From UM-FILTER-40-17 sp032251335 (GTDB lineage: Bacteria; Bacteroidota; Bacteroidia; Flavobacteriales; Flavobacteriaceae), in NCBI GenBank assembly GCA_032251335.1, contig JAVVDW010000001.1, positions 186,001 to 250,000 of the forward strand: DNA of 64,000 nucleotides. The letters run 5' to 3'. The notes under the pieces are model-generated. The model ran no database searches. It saw only the letters and a program-made list of their open reading frames with translations, and was not told the DNA's origin. This document shows positions 8,048 to 16,658 of this stretch, piece by piece. The translations under genes and the position numbers were made by a program. Each line of letters opens with the position of its first letter. The stretch's first letter is position 1.

Positions 8048-9154
8048 TTACTGAAAACGCGCCCGCACAAATTCTTCTAAAACTTCGCCGCGCAAATCTG
8101 AAGCAATAATGGTCATGTTCTCATCCAAAACAAAGGTTTGCGGGATCGCAAGGACGTTGTATTCGCGAGCGATGGGTTCTTCCCAAAACATAAGATTAGA
8201 CACGTGATGCCATTGGGTCATCCCGTCTTTTTTGATAGCCTCTCGCCAGTCCGCACCGTCTCTGTCAAGGGAAACACTGACGATTTCGAGGCCTTTGTCT
8301 TTCAAATCGTCATACATTTTTGCCAACCTTGGGTTTTCTGCCCGGCAAGGCACACACCATGAAGCCCAAAAATCGAGCACAGTTACAGCGCCTTTTACCT
8401 GGCTGAGTTTTACCGCGCCACCATCAGCGGACGGCCCTATAAAATCTGGTGCTATGGCACCTATTTGCAACGATTGATATCGCTCTAATTGTTCTCTAAA
8501 AGCATTCCCTAAAAGGGATTGTTGGATGTTGTCGTTTAAAGAATAGTACAATTCAGACAATTTGAATTTGTCCTCTGTTTCGAAAGAAAATATATCAAAC
8601 AACACAAATAAACTTGCGTAGCTGTTTGGATGCGTTTTAACAAAATCATCATTTAAGGCGTTCGCTTCTTCCTGAACTTTCTCAAAAGCATCTTGCATGA
8701 CTTTTGCCTGGATGGTATCGGCAGGGTCTAAATTACGGGCTTGCTGAAAAATTTGGCTGCCTTTCTGGTTCAATTCATTGGATGCATTTCGGTAAGTCAT
8801 CAAATCAATATTGGTTTGGCTACCGGTTATCGTGGCATTGTACAGTGAATCCAAATGTGATTTTATCTGTATATCAGTATTTTCTAGAAAAAATGGGATG
8901 CCACCACCCGTGTTTTCAAAAGATAAAAAATAAATGGTCGTATCCTGAACAACACCTTCAAATCGAACTGCGTGATTAATAGCTATAGCCGAATCAACTG
9001 TTGCCAAATTTAAACCTTCCAACCGCGAAAGATATACTTTGGTGTCTGCCGGCAAAGCATCTATTTGGGCGTTTAGACGATAGCCTTCTGCCTGGTTTTT
9101 GCACGCCCATAAAGAGAGAAGCAACAGAGATAAGTAAATGTGCTTTTTGTACAT
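8048..9154 (-). CDS. TlpA-like thioredoxin-fold lipoprotein with DUF4369-type N-terminus
   Basis: The 368-residue protein has a lipoprotein signal (LSLWAC, lipidated C18). An N-terminal beta-rich region (about 25-115) resembles DUF4369, a helical linker follows, and the C-terminal thioredoxin/AhpC-TSA domain starts near 231. The redox motif is WASWCVPC (C267, C270), and a cis-proline appears in LAIPQTFVLD. Such Bacteroidota proteins reduce disulfides in the periplasm, for example in cytochrome c maturation or envelope repair. No cytochrome c genes are adjacent. A clear -7 box lies upstream at 9174-9181. Confidence 0.88.
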   Translation of the reverse strand: MYKKHIYLSLLLLSLWACKNQAEGYRLNAQIDALPADTKVYLSRLEGLNLATVDSAIAINHAVRFEGVVQDTTIYFLSFENTGGGIPFFLENTDIQIKSHLDSLYNATITGSQTNIDLMTYRNASNELNQKGSQIFQQARNLDPADTIQAKVMQDAFEKVQEEANALNDDFVKTHPNSYASLFVLFDIFSFETEDKFKLSELYYSLNDNIQQSLLGNAFREQLERYQSLQIGAIAPDFIGPSADGGAVKLSQVKGAVTVLDFWASWCVPCRAENPRLAKMYDDLKDKGLEIVSVSLDRDGADWREAIKKDGMTQWHHVSNLMFWEEPIAREYNVLAIPQTFVLDENMTIIASDLRGEVLEEFVRARFQ

Positions 9155-9173
9155 ATATAAAACGATTTGACTG

Positions 9174-9181
9174 CAAATTTA
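9174..9181 (-). promoter_or_regulatory. -7 promoter box (TAAATTTG) of the TlpA-like gene
   Basis: The minus-strand sequence TAAATTTG matches TAnnTTTG exactly and lies 20 bp upstream of the ATG at 9154. A degenerate TTCG sits at roughly -33. Box position relative to the start is like that of several other genes in the window. Confidence 0.6.
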
Positions 9182-9296
9182 GCAGATAAACAGATAGTCG
9201 AACACTAAAGAGCTCTAAAAGTTTGTTAATAAGAATATTTACAGAATTGTTGAAAGCATTTACTCAAATAATAGGCAGCTTTCCAATAGGATTACA

Positions 9297-9304
9297 TAAA
9301 TTTG
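9297..9304 (+). promoter_or_regulatory. -7 promoter box (TAAATTTG) of hisIE, deciding its start
   Basis: The exact TAnnTTTG match includes the TTG at 9302-9304 that could otherwise be read as the hisIE start. If the box is real, transcription begins past that TTG and the GTG at 9323 is the true start. No clear -33 element is seen. Confidence 0.55.
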
Positions 9305-9322
9305 CCATACAAAATATGCATC

Positions 9323-9922
9323 GTGAAAATACATTTTGATAAATACCCGGACGGTCTTGTACCTGCAATTGTTCAAGATCCGCTAACCAAAACAGTTCTA
9401 ATGCTCGGCTATATGAACAGCGAAGCAGTTGAGAAAACCAAAGAAAGCGGCAAGGTTACCTTCTTTAGCAGAAGTAAAAACCGGCTGTGGACAAAAGGTG
9501 AAGAAAGTGGAAATTTTCTCTTTTTTGATGCGATGAAAATCGATTGTGACCAAGATGCTTTGTTGGTTTATGCCAAACCGCACGGTCCTACTTGCCACAC
9601 CGGTGCAGCTACTTGCTGGGCAGAAAAAAACGAATCCGGTTTTGGTTTTTTTTCACAGCTGGAAGAAATTATTGCGGAGCGAAAGACAAATTTAGATGAT
9701 GAGAAAAGCTATGTGGCTTCCTTATTTAAAAAAGGGATTAATAAAATCGCTCAAAAAGTAGGCGAAGAAGCCGTAGAAACCGTCATCGAAGCCAAAGACC
9801 ATAATGATGAACTCTTCAAAAATGAAGCAGCCGATTTGCTGTTTCACTACCTTATTCTCTTGCAAGCAAAGGGTTTTCAGCTATCAGATATAGAAGCCGT
9901 ATTAAAATCGAGACATAAATAA
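9323..9922 (+). CDS. hisIE: Bifunctional phosphoribosyl-AMP cyclohydrolase / phosphoribosyl-ATP pyrophosphatase
   Basis: HisIE catalyses the second and third steps of histidine biosynthesis. The HisI half (about 1-105) shows DGLVPAIVQD, the SRSKNRLWTKGEESGN block, and the metal-binding cysteines in CDQDALLVYAK and PTCHTG. The HisE half (about 110-199) shows KVGEEAVETVIEAK and NEAADLLFHYLILL. I choose GTG at 9323 (199 residues) because it gives the usual N-terminus and the upstream TTG falls in the -7 box. The gene is an orphan: no other his gene is in the window, although hisIE commonly ends a his operon. Confidence 0.94.
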   Translation: MKIHFDKYPDGLVPAIVQDPLTKTVLMLGYMNSEAVEKTKESGKVTFFSRSKNRLWTKGEESGNFLFFDAMKIDCDQDALLVYAKPHGPTCHTGAATCWAEKNESGFGFFSQLEEIIAERKTNLDDEKSYVASLFKKGINKIAQKVGEEAVETVIEAKDHNDELFKNEAADLLFHYLILLQAKGFQLSDIEAVLKSRHK

Positions 9923-9976
9923 TTTGCGTTTGTATAGTTCGCAAAATTGCTATAGATTAGCTGAAACAGGTGCTTA

Positions 9977-11062
9977 ATGGCAAAATCTTCCAAAAAAAGT
10001 AAAAGAGAGCGGAAAGCGCACAAAAAAGTGGGGCTACCACCCGGCTCACTGGTTTATTTAGGCGACAAAGACAATAGCGATACTTTTCATGTAACGTCTT
10101 ATGAATACAACGAAGCACATTACCAAAAGGAATCTTTTACGGATTTGAATTCACTGAAAGTAACCCCTGAAGCTGGATTTGTTAAATGGATTAATTTCAA
10201 TGGATTAAACAATTTAGAAACCATTGCAAAAATAGGTGAAATGTTTCAGTTGCATCCGCTGTATTTAGAAGACATTCTCAATACCAACCATCGACCCAAA
10301 TTGGAAGAACTGCCGGAAGGCAAGCTTTTTATCATTTCTAAGATGCTCTATTACAATCCACAAAATGAATTGGTCATCGAGCATTTGGCCTTGTTTCTAT
10401 CCGACGACACCTTGCTGACGTTTCAGGAAACCGAAAAAGATGTGTTCGATTCTATCAGAACCCGCATAGAAGAGCCCCGAGGCTTAATCCGCGGTAAAAA
10501 AGCCGATTATTTATTGTTTTGCCTCTTGGACGCTGTGGTAGATCACTATTTTTTAATTTTGGAAACTTTGGGCGAAAAAATAGAAGATTTAGAAGACCAA
10601 CTCATAAACAACTCGAATGCAGAACTGGTCAACGATATTCAAAATCTTAAACGAGAAGCCATCCGTATCCGACGTTCAATTTATCCACTGAGAGAAGTCG
10701 TGAGTGGTTTAGATAAAAATTCCTACCCGGCCATCAATCAAAGCACACAAAAATACTTTCGCGATTTATACGACCATACCATTCAAATTTTCGAAACCTT
10801 AGAAACCTATCGAGATATGCTTTGGGGACTTATGGACATGTACATGAGTAGCGTAAGCAATAAGATGAATAGTGTGATGAAAGTGCTCACCATAATTTCC
10901 ACAGTATTTATTCCGCTTACATTTATAGTCGGCGTTTACGGAATGAACTTCGATTATATGCCCGAATTGAATGTGCACGAGGGTTATTATGTGGTTTGGG
11001 GCGTTATGATTTTAATTTCATTAGGACTTTTACTCTTTTTTAAAAGAAAAAAATGGCTGTAA
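9977..11062 (+). CDS. corA: CorA family magnesium/cobalt transporter
   Basis: The 361-residue protein has the CorA build: a large cytoplasmic N-terminal alpha/beta domain, a long helical stalk, and two C-terminal transmembrane helices joined by the signature YGMNFDYMPE (GMN at 322-324). The first helix (MKVLTIISTVFIPLTFIVG) is strongly conserved in type. It carries divalent cations, chiefly Mg2+, across the inner membrane. The N-terminal 15 residues are very basic (AKSSKKSKRERKAHKK). The downstream DUF2461 gene begins inside its last codons, so the two are probably translationally coupled. Confidence 0.94.
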   Translation: MAKSSKKSKRERKAHKKVGLPPGSLVYLGDKDNSDTFHVTSYEYNEAHYQKESFTDLNSLKVTPEAGFVKWINFNGLNNLETIAKIGEMFQLHPLYLEDILNTNHRPKLEELPEGKLFIISKMLYYNPQNELVIEHLALFLSDDTLLTFQETEKDVFDSIRTRIEEPRGLIRGKKADYLLFCLLDAVVDHYFLILETLGEKIEDLEDQLINNSNAELVNDIQNLKREAIRIRRSIYPLREVVSGLDKNSYPAINQSTQKYFRDLYDHTIQIFETLETYRDMLWGLMDMYMSSVSNKMNSVMKVLTIISTVFIPLTFIVGVYGMNFDYMPELNVHEGYYVVWGVMILISLGLLLFFKRKKWL

Positions 11063-11730
11063 CCAAGGTTAACAAAGAAACTTTTGTTCTTCTCACGGAG
11101 CTGAAAACCAACAACAACAGGGCTTGGTTTGATGCCCATAAAGATGCTTACGAAAAAGCGAATATCGCAACCAAAGCACTGTTTCAAGAAATTTCGGAAC
11201 AACTCAAACAAACCGATTTTATCGACTCCGTCAAAGTCTATCGCATCTACAGAGATGTGCGTTTTTCAAAAGACAAAACGCCCTACAAAACACATTTCGG
11301 CGGGGTTTTTCACCGCGTAAAACCGGAATACAGAGGTGGTTATTATCTTCACATCGAGCCGGGAAACACCTTTGTTGCAGGTGGTTTCTGGCAGCCTTCA
11401 CCCGAAGATTTACTGCGAATTCGAAAAGAATTTGAAGCAGACGCCTCCGGTATAAAAGAGGTTTTAGGCAACCCCGAATTCCAATCCGTTTTTGGCGGTT
11501 TGGTAGGAGAATCAATAAAAACAGCACCCAAAGGTTTTGACAAAAACCATCCAAATATCGATTTCATTCGGTGGAAACAATTTATAGTAGAGCATCACTT
11601 TGACGACAAACAAGCTTTGTCCGAAGATTTTTCAACAAAGGTTGTGGAGGTGTTTCAAAAACTTAGGCCTTTTTTCGATTATATGTCGGAAATACTCACC
11701 ACAGACCTCAACGGAGAACCTTTGTACTAA
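11053..11730 (+). CDS. DUF2461 family protein
   Basis: The 225-residue protein matches DUF2461: an N-terminal NNRAWFDAHKDAYEKA block, the conserved VYRIYRDVRFSKDKTPYKTHFGG motif in the middle, and YYLHIEPGNTFVAGGFWQPSPEDLLRIRKEF after it. The function of the family is not established. It appears cytoplasmic, with no signal peptide or membrane segment. Its ATG overlaps the end of corA by 10 bp. It converges on the acetyltransferase gene with a 4-bp gap, leaving no room for a separate terminator between them. Confidence 0.87.
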   Translation: MAVTKVNKETFVLLTELKTNNNRAWFDAHKDAYEKANIATKALFQEISEQLKQTDFIDSVKVYRIYRDVRFSKDKTPYKTHFGGVFHRVKPEYRGGYYLHIEPGNTFVAGGFWQPSPEDLLRIRKEFEADASGIKEVLGNPEFQSVFGGLVGESIKTAPKGFDKNHPNIDFIRWKQFIVEHHFDDKQALSEDFSTKVVEVFQKLRPFFDYMSEILTTDLNGEPLY

Positions 11731-11734
11731 AATA

Positions 11735-12472
11735 TCAGCGGCAAACAATCAGGAGTTTTTCTATACCCAATCTTTCGCCTTCCCAATCTCTTGAAAAGTT
11801 TTTTCGAATCAGTTTGGCGGGTATGCCACCCAGTAAAATTTCATTGCCCAAACTTGAATAATCCTTTGATAGAACTGCGTTGGAAGCTACTACACAATAG
11901 TCTGGCGTAATGGTTTTAGACATGATGGAAACCCTGTTGGACACCGAATTATAGTTGCCAATATGGATGGGAGCAGACAGCGGAAATTTTTCGCCTGTAG
12001 CCGTATCCATCATATGATGCGAATTGGTATCTACCACTTGCGATTCGTAGCCAATCCGTGCCCAATCGCCAAGCACAATGCGTTCTGTACATATAATTTT
12101 AACATCCGAACCCAAGCCAGTCATGTTTCCAAACTCACAATAGGCGTCTTTGCCCACAAATAAAAAACAATCTTTGCCTATGTGTGCGTATCCTTTAAAA
12201 ATCATTGTACCTTTGATATTGATTTCCGCATTTCCTTTGGCTTTGGTCATTTTTTCAAATTTTTGCCCAAACCCAATCATACCGGTTTTGATGGGAGCAT
12301 TTATAATAATCTTTCCTGAAATATCGGTGATTTTTACGCGCCCATATATAAGAACCGGAAATTTTTTTGCTATTGAGAAACGAAATGCTTTCAGATTAAA
12401 ATACAGGGTTTTAATCCAGTTTATCCTCATTATAAAACGGAAAATGCGATAGGTTTTTTTAAGAAAATTCAT
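11735..12472 (-). CDS. Hexapeptide-repeat (left-handed beta-helix) acetyltransferase
   Basis: The 245-residue protein has irregular I/V-G-x-x-x-x repeats from about residue 110 on (IHIGNYNSVSNRVSIM, VLGDWARIGYESQVV) and the catalytic-type histidine in DTNSHHMMD. It ends in the family-typical LGGIPAKLIRKN. It probably acetylates a sugar or amino sugar. It is the last gene of a coupled cassette: its ATG overlaps the flippase stop by four bases. Next to a DegT aminotransferase it could be the acetylase of a 3- or 4-aminodeoxysugar pathway (FdtC- or PglD-like); that link is inference. Confidence 0.83.
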   Translation of the reverse strand: MNFLKKTYRIFRFIMRINWIKTLYFNLKAFRFSIAKKFPVLIYGRVKITDISGKIIINAPIKTGMIGFGQKFEKMTKAKGNAEINIKGTMIFKGYAHIGKDCFLFVGKDAYCEFGNMTGLGSDVKIICTERIVLGDWARIGYESQVVDTNSHHMMDTATGEKFPLSAPIHIGNYNSVSNRVSIMSKTITPDYCVVASNAVLSKDYSSLGNEILLGGIPAKLIRKNFSRDWEGERLGIEKLLIVCR

Positions 12473-13974
12473 AAGTGTTGCCCTAAGCGTTTGATTATTT
12501 TCTTGAGCATTTCAAAAATATGGGTTTTTTGATTTAAATAGTATAAACTGAAAAGCAAAGAGACAACCAAAAGTAAAACTTTCAGGGATGTAAAAAAAAT
12601 GGTGTCAAAATACGTCAACAACATGCTAGCCAAAACAAGAATCAGAGAAATTGTGATGATTTTCAGAAGTTCACCTGAAAAACCCAACTGATATCGAAGC
12701 TTCGAGATGGTAACAACCACCGTTAGATGAATGAAATAATAAAACGAGAAAGCGATGCCCAAGCCTCGAAGGTCACCTAGCATATATCCGGTGACCATAA
12801 GTGCAAAAAAAAGAAGGTTAAAGATAATTAGGGTTTTTCCATAAACGGCTACATCGCCCTTGGCAATAAATATAAAACCAAAACAAAAAGAAATACTTTT
12901 AAATGTCACACCGAGCAATGCGGCAAAAAGAAAATAATAAACCTGCTCAAAAGATGCTGCGTATAAAAGTGTGATTAAACCTTTTCCAAATATTAAGATT
13001 ATTAAAATCAGAGGTGTGGTGATTAAAAGTGAAAAAACAGCCTGTCGGTTTACTTCATTTTTAAGCAGGTTTGGGCTTTGGTCAGTCGCAGCCAAACGCG
13101 GATAATAATCCGTTGTCATCGCGTTGAAAACCATACCAAAATACACGTGAATTATAGTGAAACCGGCACTGAAAAGGCCAACATCTGAGAGTGAACCGCT
13201 GTCTTGAATAAACAGTTGGACAGCATAGAGTGACGCCATGTTGAGAAAACCGCCCAAACTCATCACAAAACCCAACCGCATCATTTTTTTTCCGGTTTGT
13301 AAAAATTCGCCTTTATTCAGTTTTTCTGAACGCTTAGGAATGTCTTTGTAAAAAAACAAGGTCACTAAGAATAAGACAGAAGTAGCAATCAAAATGGCAG
13401 GTGCTATAGCCGCTTCGCGCCACACGTAATAGATTGGCAAAATGGCCAACAAACTGACCATACTACCCAAAATTCTAACTTTCGCCAAACTCGAATAACG
13501 TTGAAGCCCTTGTAAAACAGCTAAGCGAGCAGTTGTAATAATCTTCAAAAATACGGCAATGCCTATCAACACAAAAGCAAGCGTATAACCGGAATCGCCA
13601 AAAATCCAAATACTAAATCCGAAAGAAAAAAACAAGATAAAGAGGCCGCCGACCAAGGCACTTTTCCAAGCCCATTTGATAAGCACCGCAATGATAATAG
13701 CCAGCTTTTCAGCATTTTTATTTTTCGCCTCGGCTATGTCCCTCACGGCACTTTGGTGCAAACCCATCGAAAAAAATTGCTCGGCCAAGCTTAGCGTGGT
13801 TTGCAAAAGGCTATTGATTCCCATGCCCAAAGGGCCTAGCCAAATGGCCAAAAATTTGGAACGAACCACGGCAACTACCATTTGAACCAGCTGCTCACCA
13901 CCAAAAATAGAAGTGACTTTCAGGATGTTCCTGTAGGCTTTTTGTTCGCGCTGCTGTGAGGCAAGATCAGGCAT
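12469..13974 (-). CDS. Polysaccharide flippase (Wzx-like, MOP superfamily)
   Basis: The 501-residue protein is a multi-pass membrane protein with about fourteen hydrophobic segments and the N-terminal MOP pattern (KVTSIFGGEQLVQMVVAVVRSKFLAIWLGP). Such proteins flip lipid-linked O-antigen or exopolysaccharide repeat units across the inner membrane. Its start overlaps the DegT gene by 8 bp and its end overlaps the acetyltransferase by 4 bp. No glycosyltransferase or polymerase is adjacent, so the rest of the glycan pathway must lie elsewhere. Confidence 0.88.
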   Translation of the reverse strand: MPDLASQQREQKAYRNILKVTSIFGGEQLVQMVVAVVRSKFLAIWLGPLGMGINSLLQTTLSLAEQFFSMGLHQSAVRDIAEAKNKNAEKLAIIIAVLIKWAWKSALVGGLFILFFSFGFSIWIFGDSGYTLAFVLIGIAVFLKIITTARLAVLQGLQRYSSLAKVRILGSMVSLLAILPIYYVWREAAIAPAILIATSVLFLVTLFFYKDIPKRSEKLNKGEFLQTGKKMMRLGFVMSLGGFLNMASLYAVQLFIQDSGSLSDVGLFSAGFTIIHVYFGMVFNAMTTDYYPRLAATDQSPNLLKNEVNRQAVFSLLITTPLILIILIFGKGLITLLYAASFEQVYYFLFAALLGVTFKSISFCFGFIFIAKGDVAVYGKTLIIFNLLFFALMVTGYMLGDLRGLGIAFSFYYFIHLTVVVTISKLRYQLGFSGELLKIITISLILVLASMLLTYFDTIFFTSLKVLLLVVSLLFSLYYLNQKTHIFEMLKKIIKRLGQHL

Positions 13975-15073
13975 AGTTGTTTAAAAGGTAAATGATGCGG
14001 GTCAAAGCTTCGTCAGTTAAAGTAGGGTAAATAGGTAAACTCAACACGGTTTCGTGTAAGCGTTCCGTGACGGGAAAAGAAAATTTGTGCAAACTTCGCA
14101 ATGCTTTTTGACGGTGCGGCGGAATAGGGTAGTGGATGTCTGTTTCTACACCCTGTGCCCACAAATATTTTTTTAAATCATCTCTGCGTCCACATCGCAC
14201 TACAAATTGGTGAAACACATGTGAATCAAACAGATTGACCTTCGGTAAAGCAATAAGCGGATTGGATATTTCATGTAGGTATCTTTTGGCGTTTGCCGTT
14301 CGCAAAGCGTTGTCCGCATCGAGATGCTTCAGTTTGATGGATAAAAATGCGGCCTGTAGGCTGTCCAACCTGGAATTGTGACCTAGATATGGATTTTCGT
14401 ATTTATGCGTGCGACCGTAGTTCCCGAGTTGGGCTATCAAATTGGCCAAATCAGCATCGTTAGTGGTGACGGCTCCGGCATCGCCCAAAGCACCCAAATT
14501 TTTGGTTGGATAAAAACTAAAAGCTGCGGCATCCGACAAATTCCCGGCTTTTTTACCGGACACATCCGTGGCGCCGTGGGCCTGTGCGGCATCTTCTATG
14601 AGTAGTAAGGCATGTTTTTTTGCAATTTGTTTGATTTCATCCATTTTGGCGAGCTGTCCGTAGAGGTGAACGACCAAGATGGCTTTGGTTTTGGGTGTAA
14701 TATTTTTTTGTAAATCGATTAAGTCAATATTAAAATCATCAGGGTCGGCATCTGTCAAAACCGGCTGCAATCCGGCGTGTTTTATGGCGAGAATCGTGGC
14801 AATGTAGGTATTGGCCGGCACGATAACTTCACTGCCTTTTTTTAGTTTTCCCAATACTATGTAGGCTTTCAGAATAAGGATTAAGGCATCGAGTCCGTTT
14901 CCGATGCCTACACAAAAGCGGGCGCCACAGTAGGCAGCAAATGCGGCTTCAAAATCGGAAACTGCTTTTCCTTTGATGAGAAAATCTTCTGTGAGTATTT
15001 TTTTTTGCGCTTCTAAAAATGGTTTTTCAAAGCGTGCATTTAGCTGTTGTAAGTTTAAAAAAGGCTGTGTCAT
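13967..15073 (-). CDS. DegT/DnrJ/EryC1/StrS aminotransferase (dTDP-aminosugar type)
   Basis: The 368-residue PLP enzyme aminates keto-sugar nucleotides. Family motifs are PANTYIATILAI (86-97), the PLP-stacking IEDAAQAHGA (159-168) and the Schiff-base lysine in FYPTKNLGALGDAGAV (K191). The N-terminus (PFLNLQQLNARFE) is like that of FdtB-type enzymes making dTDP-3-amino-3,6-dideoxyhexose; that specific match is from memory and tentative. It is coupled at both ends: 4-bp overlap with the upstream transferase gene and 8-bp overlap with the flippase. The product probably decorates a surface glycan. Confidence 0.9.
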   Translation of the reverse strand: MTQPFLNLQQLNARFEKPFLEAQKKILTEDFLIKGKAVSDFEAAFAAYCGARFCVGIGNGLDALILILKAYIVLGKLKKGSEVIVPANTYIATILAIKHAGLQPVLTDADPDDFNIDLIDLQKNITPKTKAILVVHLYGQLAKMDEIKQIAKKHALLLIEDAAQAHGATDVSGKKAGNLSDAAAFSFYPTKNLGALGDAGAVTTNDADLANLIAQLGNYGRTHKYENPYLGHNSRLDSLQAAFLSIKLKHLDADNALRTANAKRYLHEISNPLIALPKVNLFDSHVFHQFVVRCGRRDDLKKYLWAQGVETDIHYPIPPHRQKALRSLHKFSFPVTERLHETVLSLPIYPTLTDEALTRIIYLLNNYA

Positions 15074-16017
15074 AATTTTAAGAGATAACGATCTGCATCT
15101 ATTGGCCGCGCGCCGAGCTCCTCTTTGTATTTTGCCAAAGTGGTTTGTATGCCGAAGCCATCGTCACCATTTGCGTGTCCCAAATCAAAATACAAAAATC
15201 CGGATGCTTGAAATTTCTTAATGAGAAATATATATAAATAATCGGATGCACGTAACTTTCTACCAAGTGCATTTACTGCCACATACTGAGATTTAACAAC
15301 CGTTTGGTGGATAAAAAGGACGATGCCGCCTATCAAATCGCCGCAGTGTTTTATTTGATACAATTGGATGTTTTGCGGAAATTCCTTTTGCAAAAAATCA
15401 ATTTCATCCAAAGAATGTACCGGTGTAGCTTCGTATTTTTTTTGAAGTTCGGGTTCCAGAATGTTTTGCCAATAATCCGTAAAATTTTGGGTTTGCTCAA
15501 TGGTAAATGCATCCGGCAATTTTTTGTTTGCTATGAGTGTTTTCGTTTTGTTAAAAGCAATTTTTTGCTGTAGCGATATCACGTAATTCAGGTCACGACG
15601 CACCAAAGTAGCTTTATTTTGATAAAGCAAGTAAGAAAAACCACTGTGGTGAAGTTTTGTATAAATAGACGGGAGTATTTTGATTTCAAAAAATTTGACT
15701 TCTGTATTTTTAAGATAATTTTTGAGCTGCTTGAAGATTTCAATCCAATCGTCTGTAGATATTCTGGCATGCGGAATCCACCCGCCAAATGTCAGCCCTC
15801 GGTGCGAAAAATACGTTTCTTGCGCTATGTGTCCGGGTAACAGCGCAAAGAGTTTGTCATTTTTATAACACAGTAGAGAAGCGTCGCGAAACCGTTCTTT
15901 GTGATAGGCGATAAAGCGACGTGAGAAAAAGAAAACTTCACAGGGAGATTGCATCAAAAAAGCATCCCATTCTTGTTGGTTTGCTACTGTGTAAGGCTTA
16001 ATTTGAAAGGTGGACAA
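15070..16017 (-). CDS. FemAB/GNAT-like transferase
   Basis: The 315-residue protein has no signal or membrane segment and resembles the FemAB-like/GNAT (acetyltransferase-6) group. The N-terminal half contains CEVFFFSRRFIAYHKERF and LTFGGWIPHARIS; the C-terminal half has the acceptor-domain pattern GGIVLFIHQTVVKSQYVAVN followed by YFDLGHANGDDGFG. Such enzymes transfer acyl or aminoacyl groups onto amino sugars or peptidoglycan. As first gene of the cassette with a DegT aminotransferase, N-acylation of the new amino group is a plausible role. The start is TTG at 16017, since an in-frame stop lies just upstream and no ATG precedes the conserved part. A weak TTTG-N20-TACTTTCA promoter lies upstream. 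Confidence 0.72.
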   Translation of the reverse strand: MSTFQIKPYTVANQQEWDAFLMQSPCEVFFFSRRFIAYHKERFRDASLLCYKNDKLFALLPGHIAQETYFSHRGLTFGGWIPHARISTDDWIEIFKQLKNYLKNTEVKFFEIKILPSIYTKLHHSGFSYLLYQNKATLVRRDLNYVISLQQKIAFNKTKTLIANKKLPDAFTIEQTQNFTDYWQNILEPELQKKYEATPVHSLDEIDFLQKEFPQNIQLYQIKHCGDLIGGIVLFIHQTVVKSQYVAVNALGRKLRASDYLYIFLIKKFQASGFLYFDLGHANGDDGFGIQTTLAKYKEELGARPIDADRYLLKL

Positions 16018-16085
16018 GTGGGTTTGGTTTTACTTGTGTGAAAGTAACGCATTTTCCTTTTTTCACCAAACACGATCCGTAACCG

Positions 16086-16319
16086 TTATTTAATTTTTTT
16101 GACAAAGAGGTAATAGATATTGATTCCGACAATGATGGTGTTGGTAGCAATAACGGGGATAGAATTGAGTAAAACACCGTAAATGATAAAAAGAAAACAA
16201 CCGACAGTATTTACGATACGTAGCGTGCGCATTTCTTTCATCAAAAAAGAAAGCAACACACCTGCAGATGCCGCATATCCTACCCATTCTGTCCATGTAA
16301 TGCCTAAAAATGTATCCAT
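16086..16319 (-). CDS. Small three-helix membrane protein (YgjV/SemiSWEET-like)
   Basis: The 77-residue protein starts at an ATG and consists of three hydrophobic helices: about 8-26 (WTEWVGYAASAGVLLSFL), 33-51 (IVNTVGCFLFIIYGVLLN) and 54-72 (VIATNTIIVGINIYYLF). The short basic MKEMRTLR link, the proline opening helix 3 and its asparagines recall YgjV-type or SemiSWEET half-transporters. The assignment is tentative. It lies 68 bp upstream of the transferase cassette in the same direction. Confidence 0.7.
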   Translation of the reverse strand: MDTFLGITWTEWVGYAASAGVLLSFLMKEMRTLRIVNTVGCFLFIIYGVLLNSIPVIATNTIIVGINIYYLFVKKIK

Positions 16320-16658
16320 GTCTAAAAAATTTGTGTGTAAAAGTAAGGTTTATCTTCACATTCTTTTTTAAAAGTTTAAGTGATAGTTTCCGTTGTACTT
16401 TTACTGACAATATGACAATTAACATAATATTAAGAAAAAAGATAAAATAAAACATAAAACAACGCTGTTAATGATGAAATATAAATTACTTATATGGTTT
16501 TTATTCAACGACTTAAGGTGCATATAAAAACTGTTGTTTTAAATTTACGAATACAATTATCAAGATAAACTTTCGCAAAGAATCATACATAAAATCACAA
16601 AGTTTGGATAGCCGCACGGTCTTTGCGGAGCGTTTGTTGAACTTTAAATATCATACAA
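16320..16658. other. AT-rich gene-free spacer before proC
   Basis: These 339 bp between the divergent small membrane protein gene and proC contain no supported gene. I see no exact TAnnTTTG box and no strong hairpin. The open frame crossing it on the minus strand is the out-of-frame shadow of the small membrane protein. Confidence 0.5.

Noticed and set aside
9923..9945. Six-bp hairpin (TTTGCG/CGCAAA) after hisIE as a terminator
   Set aside because: The stem is short and no T run follows.
16090..16455. 121-residue minus-strand frame overlapping the small membrane protein
   Set aside because: It is in another frame of the better-supported three-helix protein and has an unlikely composition.
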